Below, piece after piece: positions 61,697 through 64,000 of a stretch of 64,000 nt of DNA (position 1 is the stretch's first letter; every line of letters begins with the position of its first letter). This DNA is from Ferruginibacter sp. (lineage in GTDB: Bacteria > Bacteroidota > Bacteroidia > Chitinophagales > Chitinophagaceae): the NCBI GenBank assembly GCA_019638575.1, contig JAHBTN010000004.1:149600-213599 (forward strand). Direction: 5' to 3'. The notes under the pieces are model-generated. The model did no database searches. It was not told the DNA's origin and saw only the letters and a list, made by a program, of their open reading frames with translations. The position numbers and the translations under genes were made by a program.

Positions 61697-61730
61697 GCCT
61701 TTTGAATATTACATTCGAAAGGCTTTCTTG
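61697..61730 (+). terminator. Terminator after the coiled-coil protein gene
   Basis: An 11-bp stem (61697-61707 with 61713-61723, one G-T pair) followed by a T-rich run, 50 bp after the stop codon. Confidence 0.7.
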
Positions 61731-61904
61731 TTTCTGCTATTTTTTAAAATTAAATGCAGATTTTTTTATTATGAGGATTTTTAACCTGCCCGGTAATTTA
61801 AAAAGCCCGTTAGCATAAATAGTATTTCTGTTTAAGTTTTAAAATTGACAAGAGTATTTAATAAACCGAATTGCTATTATTAATAACTTAGCGCTTTTTA
61901 TTTT

Positions 61905-63176
61905 ATGAAGCAAACTATTAAAACTATTGCTGTAATTGGCGGAGGACCCTGTGGTTGCTCTTTAGCCCTGCAATTAAAAAGAAAAGGATATAAAGTTGGT
62001 GTGTTTTATATTGAAAAAAGGCCTGAGATAATTGTGGGAGAATCGTTGGTGCCGGCCATTATACCCTACTTACGTAAATTAGGTATTGAAGAAGAAGTAA
62101 AAACCTACAGCACCTATAAGCCCGGGGCATCTGTATGGGTTGATGCTGATGAAGAATCAACGGCAGCGTTTACATGCGCAGATGGTACATTGCCACATTA
62201 TGCCTACAATGTTCCCAGGGTAAAGTTTGATAAAACAATTTTTGATTTGGCGGTAAAAGAAGGGGTTAGTTTTTTTAAACAGGCAGCAGCATTAGAATAT
62301 AATGCCGAAACGGATGAAATAAAATTAAACCAGGCAACCATTAATGCTATTGAAGACTTTTTTCAGGGGCAACCCGATTTAATTGTAGATGCAAGTGGCC
62401 GGAGCAGAACTATTTCTCGCCTGATTAATATTCCTGCAAAAGAAGGAAACAGGAAAGACATTGCCATATTTGCACATCTTAGCGGTGCAGAAAATATAAG
62501 CCCTTTTAATATTCATTTACACAGGTTTTCAAAAGGATGGTTTTGGCGTATTCCTTTGCCCGACCGTATTTCAACAGGTATAGTCATTAACCCTGAGTTA
62601 TTAAAATCTTATGGCCAAACCAAAGAAGAACAGTATGATAATTTGTTGAAAACAGATGAAACTCTATTAAGATTTAATTCAAATGCCAAACGTGAAACGG
62701 GCGTACAACTATATTCAAATTACCAGTTAATATCATCACGCCTATATGGAAAAAACTGGATGCTGGTTGGTGATGCTGGCGGGTTTCTTGATCCAATATT
62801 CTCATCGGGGCTTTTTTTAGCCATAAAAGGCAGTTTTGAAGCTGTGAATACAATTGAAAATTATAGTAACCGGTCATTAAAAAAGTTCCAAAAGAACCAG
62901 ATGAATGAACTTAAATTATGGCAACAATTAGTTGATACCTGGTATAGCGGCAGGTTGTTTACATTAATTAAAGCCGGGCAAGACAGGTTAGATACTTCAT
63001 TTGGACGTTTTGTAGAACCATATATAAAGCGCCATTTAACAAGGATTTTTACCGGCGAAGCTGTTTACAGAGCAATTAGCCGGGCCTTTTTAGCATTTGT
63101 ACTTGGCCCCATGATTGGTATGATGAAAATGGCAAGGCTTCATAAGCGGAATGTTAAGGATTACGAGATTAAATAA
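61905..63176 (+). CDS. FAD-dependent halogenase/monooxygenase-like enzyme, second copy
   Basis: A 423-residue flavoenzyme, paralogous to the 38056-39297 product. AVIGGGPCGCSLALQL is the FAD motif, IIVGESLVPAIIPYL the second conserved block, WFWRIP (212-217) matches the WxWxIP signature, and Lys72 in YKPGASVWVD lies where halogenases carry their catalytic lysine. DAGGFLDPIFSSGLFLAI is the C-terminal FAD contact. It is transcribed away from the pigment genes and separated from them by the coiled-coil protein gene, so membership of the locus is likely but not proven. It may hydroxylate or chlorinate the aryl ring. Confidence 0.8.
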   Translation: MKQTIKTIAVIGGGPCGCSLALQLKRKGYKVGVFYIEKRPEIIVGESLVPAIIPYLRKLGIEEEVKTYSTYKPGASVWVDADEESTAAFTCADGTLPHYAYNVPRVKFDKTIFDLAVKEGVSFFKQAAALEYNAETDEIKLNQATINAIEDFFQGQPDLIVDASGRSRTISRLINIPAKEGNRKDIAIFAHLSGAENISPFNIHLHRFSKGWFWRIPLPDRISTGIVINPELLKSYGQTKEEQYDNLLKTDETLLRFNSNAKRETGVQLYSNYQLISSRLYGKNWMLVGDAGGFLDPIFSSGLFLAIKGSFEAVNTIENYSNRSLKKFQKNQMNELKLWQQLVDTWYSGRLFTLIKAGQDRLDTSFGRFVEPYIKRHLTRIFTGEAVYRAISRAFLAFVLGPMIGMMKMARLHKRNVKDYEIK

Positions 63177-63561
63177 TCTTAATTAAATATTGTTCATATT
63201 ATATACACCTGTTATTTTACTTCAAAACTCCAGGTAAATAGGGTTCTTTATTGCTATTTTTTACAATTAATTGTATAATTTTCGATAAAACTTATTTAAG
63301 TTGGAACCTTTCATAAACCCTAATTACCGTTCATCAAAAACGTAGTTTTCATCTTTTTTCTGTCTAAAATTTTAAAATGTAATACCAGTAAGGGTTTTAG
63401 AACTTTTTAGCCTATTAATTCATGCCTATTACCAATATATACTCAGTACTTTATATTGCATAGTACTGTAAAATCACTTATCTTTGTGTTATCAAAGTAA
63501 GCAAGGCGTTAAAAGCCCCATTACAATAAAACAAATATTATAACATATAAAAACAAAAGTC
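63177..63561. other. Intergenic region with promoter of the small protein gene
   Basis: 385 bp without a convincing gene. AT-rich throughout. It holds a consensus promoter (63455-63486) with an inverted repeat over the -7 box. Nothing else of note is seen. Confidence 0.5.
63455..63501 (+). promoter_or_regulatory. Strong promoter with overlapping inverted repeat
   Basis: ATTG at 63455-63458 and TATCTTTG at 63479-63486 are 20 bp apart, an almost ideal Bacteroidota promoter. CTTA-t-CTTTG (63477-63486) and CAAAGTAAG (63493-63501) form an inverted repeat around the -7 box and the start site, which could be an operator or a 5' stem in the RNA. Confidence 0.55.
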
Positions 63562-63732
63562 ATGAAAAAGCAATCAGAAATCAACTTTACACAAATTAGT
63601 AAAGAACACACAAAAGAATTAACCACTGTAGTAAAAGAAACCTTAGTTCCGGTTAGAAGATTAACCCCGGCTGATTTGTGGAATATTCAACGCAGAAGCA
63701 AAACAATGATGAACAGAAGGCACCTTGTTTAA
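63562..63732 (+). CDS. Small conserved-looking 56-residue protein
   Basis: An ORF of 56 codons from the ATG at 63562 to the TAA at 63730-63732, preceded by a consensus promoter about 75 bp upstream and followed by a strong terminator at 63800. The product is polar and basic at its C-terminus, with no membrane segment; the segment LTPADLWNIQRRSKT and the end MMNRRHLV recall the F-T-x-A-D-L-W-N-I-Q-R motif I know from short unnamed Bacteroidota proteins. Function is unknown. The own promoter and terminator support a real, monocistronic gene. Confidence 0.7.
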   Translation: MKKQSEINFTQISKEHTKELTTVVKETLVPVRRLTPADLWNIQRRSKTMMNRRHLV

Positions 63733-63799
63733 TGTTTAATTCACTATAAAAGTATAGCCGTTTTTATATGTGATATTTCATAATAGCTTCTTTGCCCTT

Positions 63800-63829
63800 A
63801 AGCCTCATAACTAATTGAGGCTTTTTTAT
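63800..63829 (+). terminator. Terminator after the small protein gene
   Basis: A perfect 8-bp stem (63800-63807 aagcctca with 63816-63823) and 8-nt loop; the T run continues from the stem end through 63827. Confidence 0.8.
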
Positions 63830-63880
63830 ATTATGCACTTAATACTATGCTTTATTTTTTTTACAAAAGGTAAAATCCCC

Positions 63881-63888
63881 TATTTTTG
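63881..63888 (+). promoter_or_regulatory. Promoter -7 element for the tRNA-like gene
   Basis: TATTTTTG, an exact TAnnTTTG match, ends 22 bp before the first base of the tRNA-like sequence. Confidence 0.45.
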
Positions 63889-63910
63889 CAACCCCAAACG
63901 GGGCACATAT

Positions 63911-63985
63911 TCCTCCTTAGCTCAGTTGGTTAGAGCATCCCGACTTGTCGTCGGGAGGGGCGCTGGTTCAGACTGCGACACAAAA
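63911..63985 (+). tRNA. tRNA-like sequence, 3' part broken (Thr-UGU-like anticodon loop)
   Basis: The 5' acceptor strand tcctcct (63911-63917), a normal D arm (gctcagttggttagagc, 63920-63936) and an anticodon arm are visible. The anticodon stem is one pair too long (tcccga/tcggga) and the loop is CTTGTCG, giving anticodon UGU (Thr) if read by position, but with a pyrimidine at position 37, which is very unusual. After GCTGGTTC the sequence departs from any T arm, and no aggagga partner for the acceptor strand occurs before the window ends. So it is a damaged tRNA gene or an assembly artefact. Confidence 0.5.
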
Positions 63986-64000
63986 GTTGAAACATAAAAC

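Noticed and set aside
63815-63997. 60-codon ORF at the right edge
   Set aside because: It runs through a terminator, a promoter element and the tRNA-like sequence, and its product shows no motif.

Overview
The window looks like a chromosomal segment of a Bacteroidota bacterium, most likely of the Chitinophagales/Chitinophagaceae type. The support is AT-rich intergenic DNA with promoters of the TAnnTTTG type, secreted proteins ending in type IX secretion-like domains, an IPExxxVDY-family protein, a Rho factor with a long disordered insertion, a LytTR two-component pair, and above all a flexirubin/aryl-polyene pigment locus. Taxonomy is inferred from these traits only.

Left part (1-8 kb): a secreted RHS/YD-repeat protein running off the edge, a large RHS-repeat protein with an SLH-like region, a histidine kinase/LytTR regulator pair, and an AAA/DUF4143 ATPase preceded by a palindrome. 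This part is scarred. The RHS gene and the kinase gene are head to head, both have lost their 5' ends at the same spot (about 4660-4692), and a 38-bp remnant of the regulator's 3' end lies beyond the ATPase gene.

Middle part (8-32.5 kb): ordinary housekeeping and accessory genes. These are a diacylglycerol-kinase-like lipid kinase, a membrane patatin, heme A synthase, RNase HII, a YrdC/YciO protein, a PfkB kinase, a lamin-tail-domain secreted protein, aspartate-semialdehyde dehydrogenase with an attenuator-like leader, KorB, an AhpD-like protein, FeoB, an M28 peptidase with PDZ domain, an IPExxxVDY protein, pterin dehydratase, a selenium tRNA-modification set (SelD, MnmH), Rho and AsnS.

Right part (32.5-60.4 kb): a dense biosynthetic locus, almost all on the minus strand, with 19 tightly packed or overlapping genes from 47857 down to 32533 and a second block from about 60445 down to 48702. 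It encodes an aromatic amino acid ammonia-lyase (aryl starter), a CoA/ACP ligase, a dedicated phosphopantetheinyl transferase, two acyl carrier proteins, three ketosynthases with intact catalytic residues, two degenerate ketosynthase-like partners, one ketoreductase, two hotdog dehydratases with complementary catalytic residues, a thioesterase, an O-methyltransferase, a halogenase/monooxygenase-like flavoenzyme, two phytoene-desaturase-like flavoenzymes, acyltransferases, a GT2-DUF2062 fusion, a C45-type N-terminal-nucleophile enzyme, LolA and lipoprotein carriers, and a three-domain MMPL-PlsC-methyltransferase protein. The inferred logic is: tyrosine or phenylalanine to an aryl acrylate, loading on ACP, iterative extension with reduction and dehydration to a polyene, ring tailoring, then acyl transfer and delivery to the outer membrane. 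The ketosynthase III/cyclase pair that makes the dialkylresorcinol half of flexirubins (DarB/DarA) is not seen here, so flexirubin versus plain aryl polyene cannot be decided from this window.

Right end (60.5-64 kb): a coiled-coil membrane protein, a second halogenase/monooxygenase-like flavoenzyme, a 56-residue small protein with a strong promoter and terminator, and a tRNA-like sequence whose 3' part is broken.
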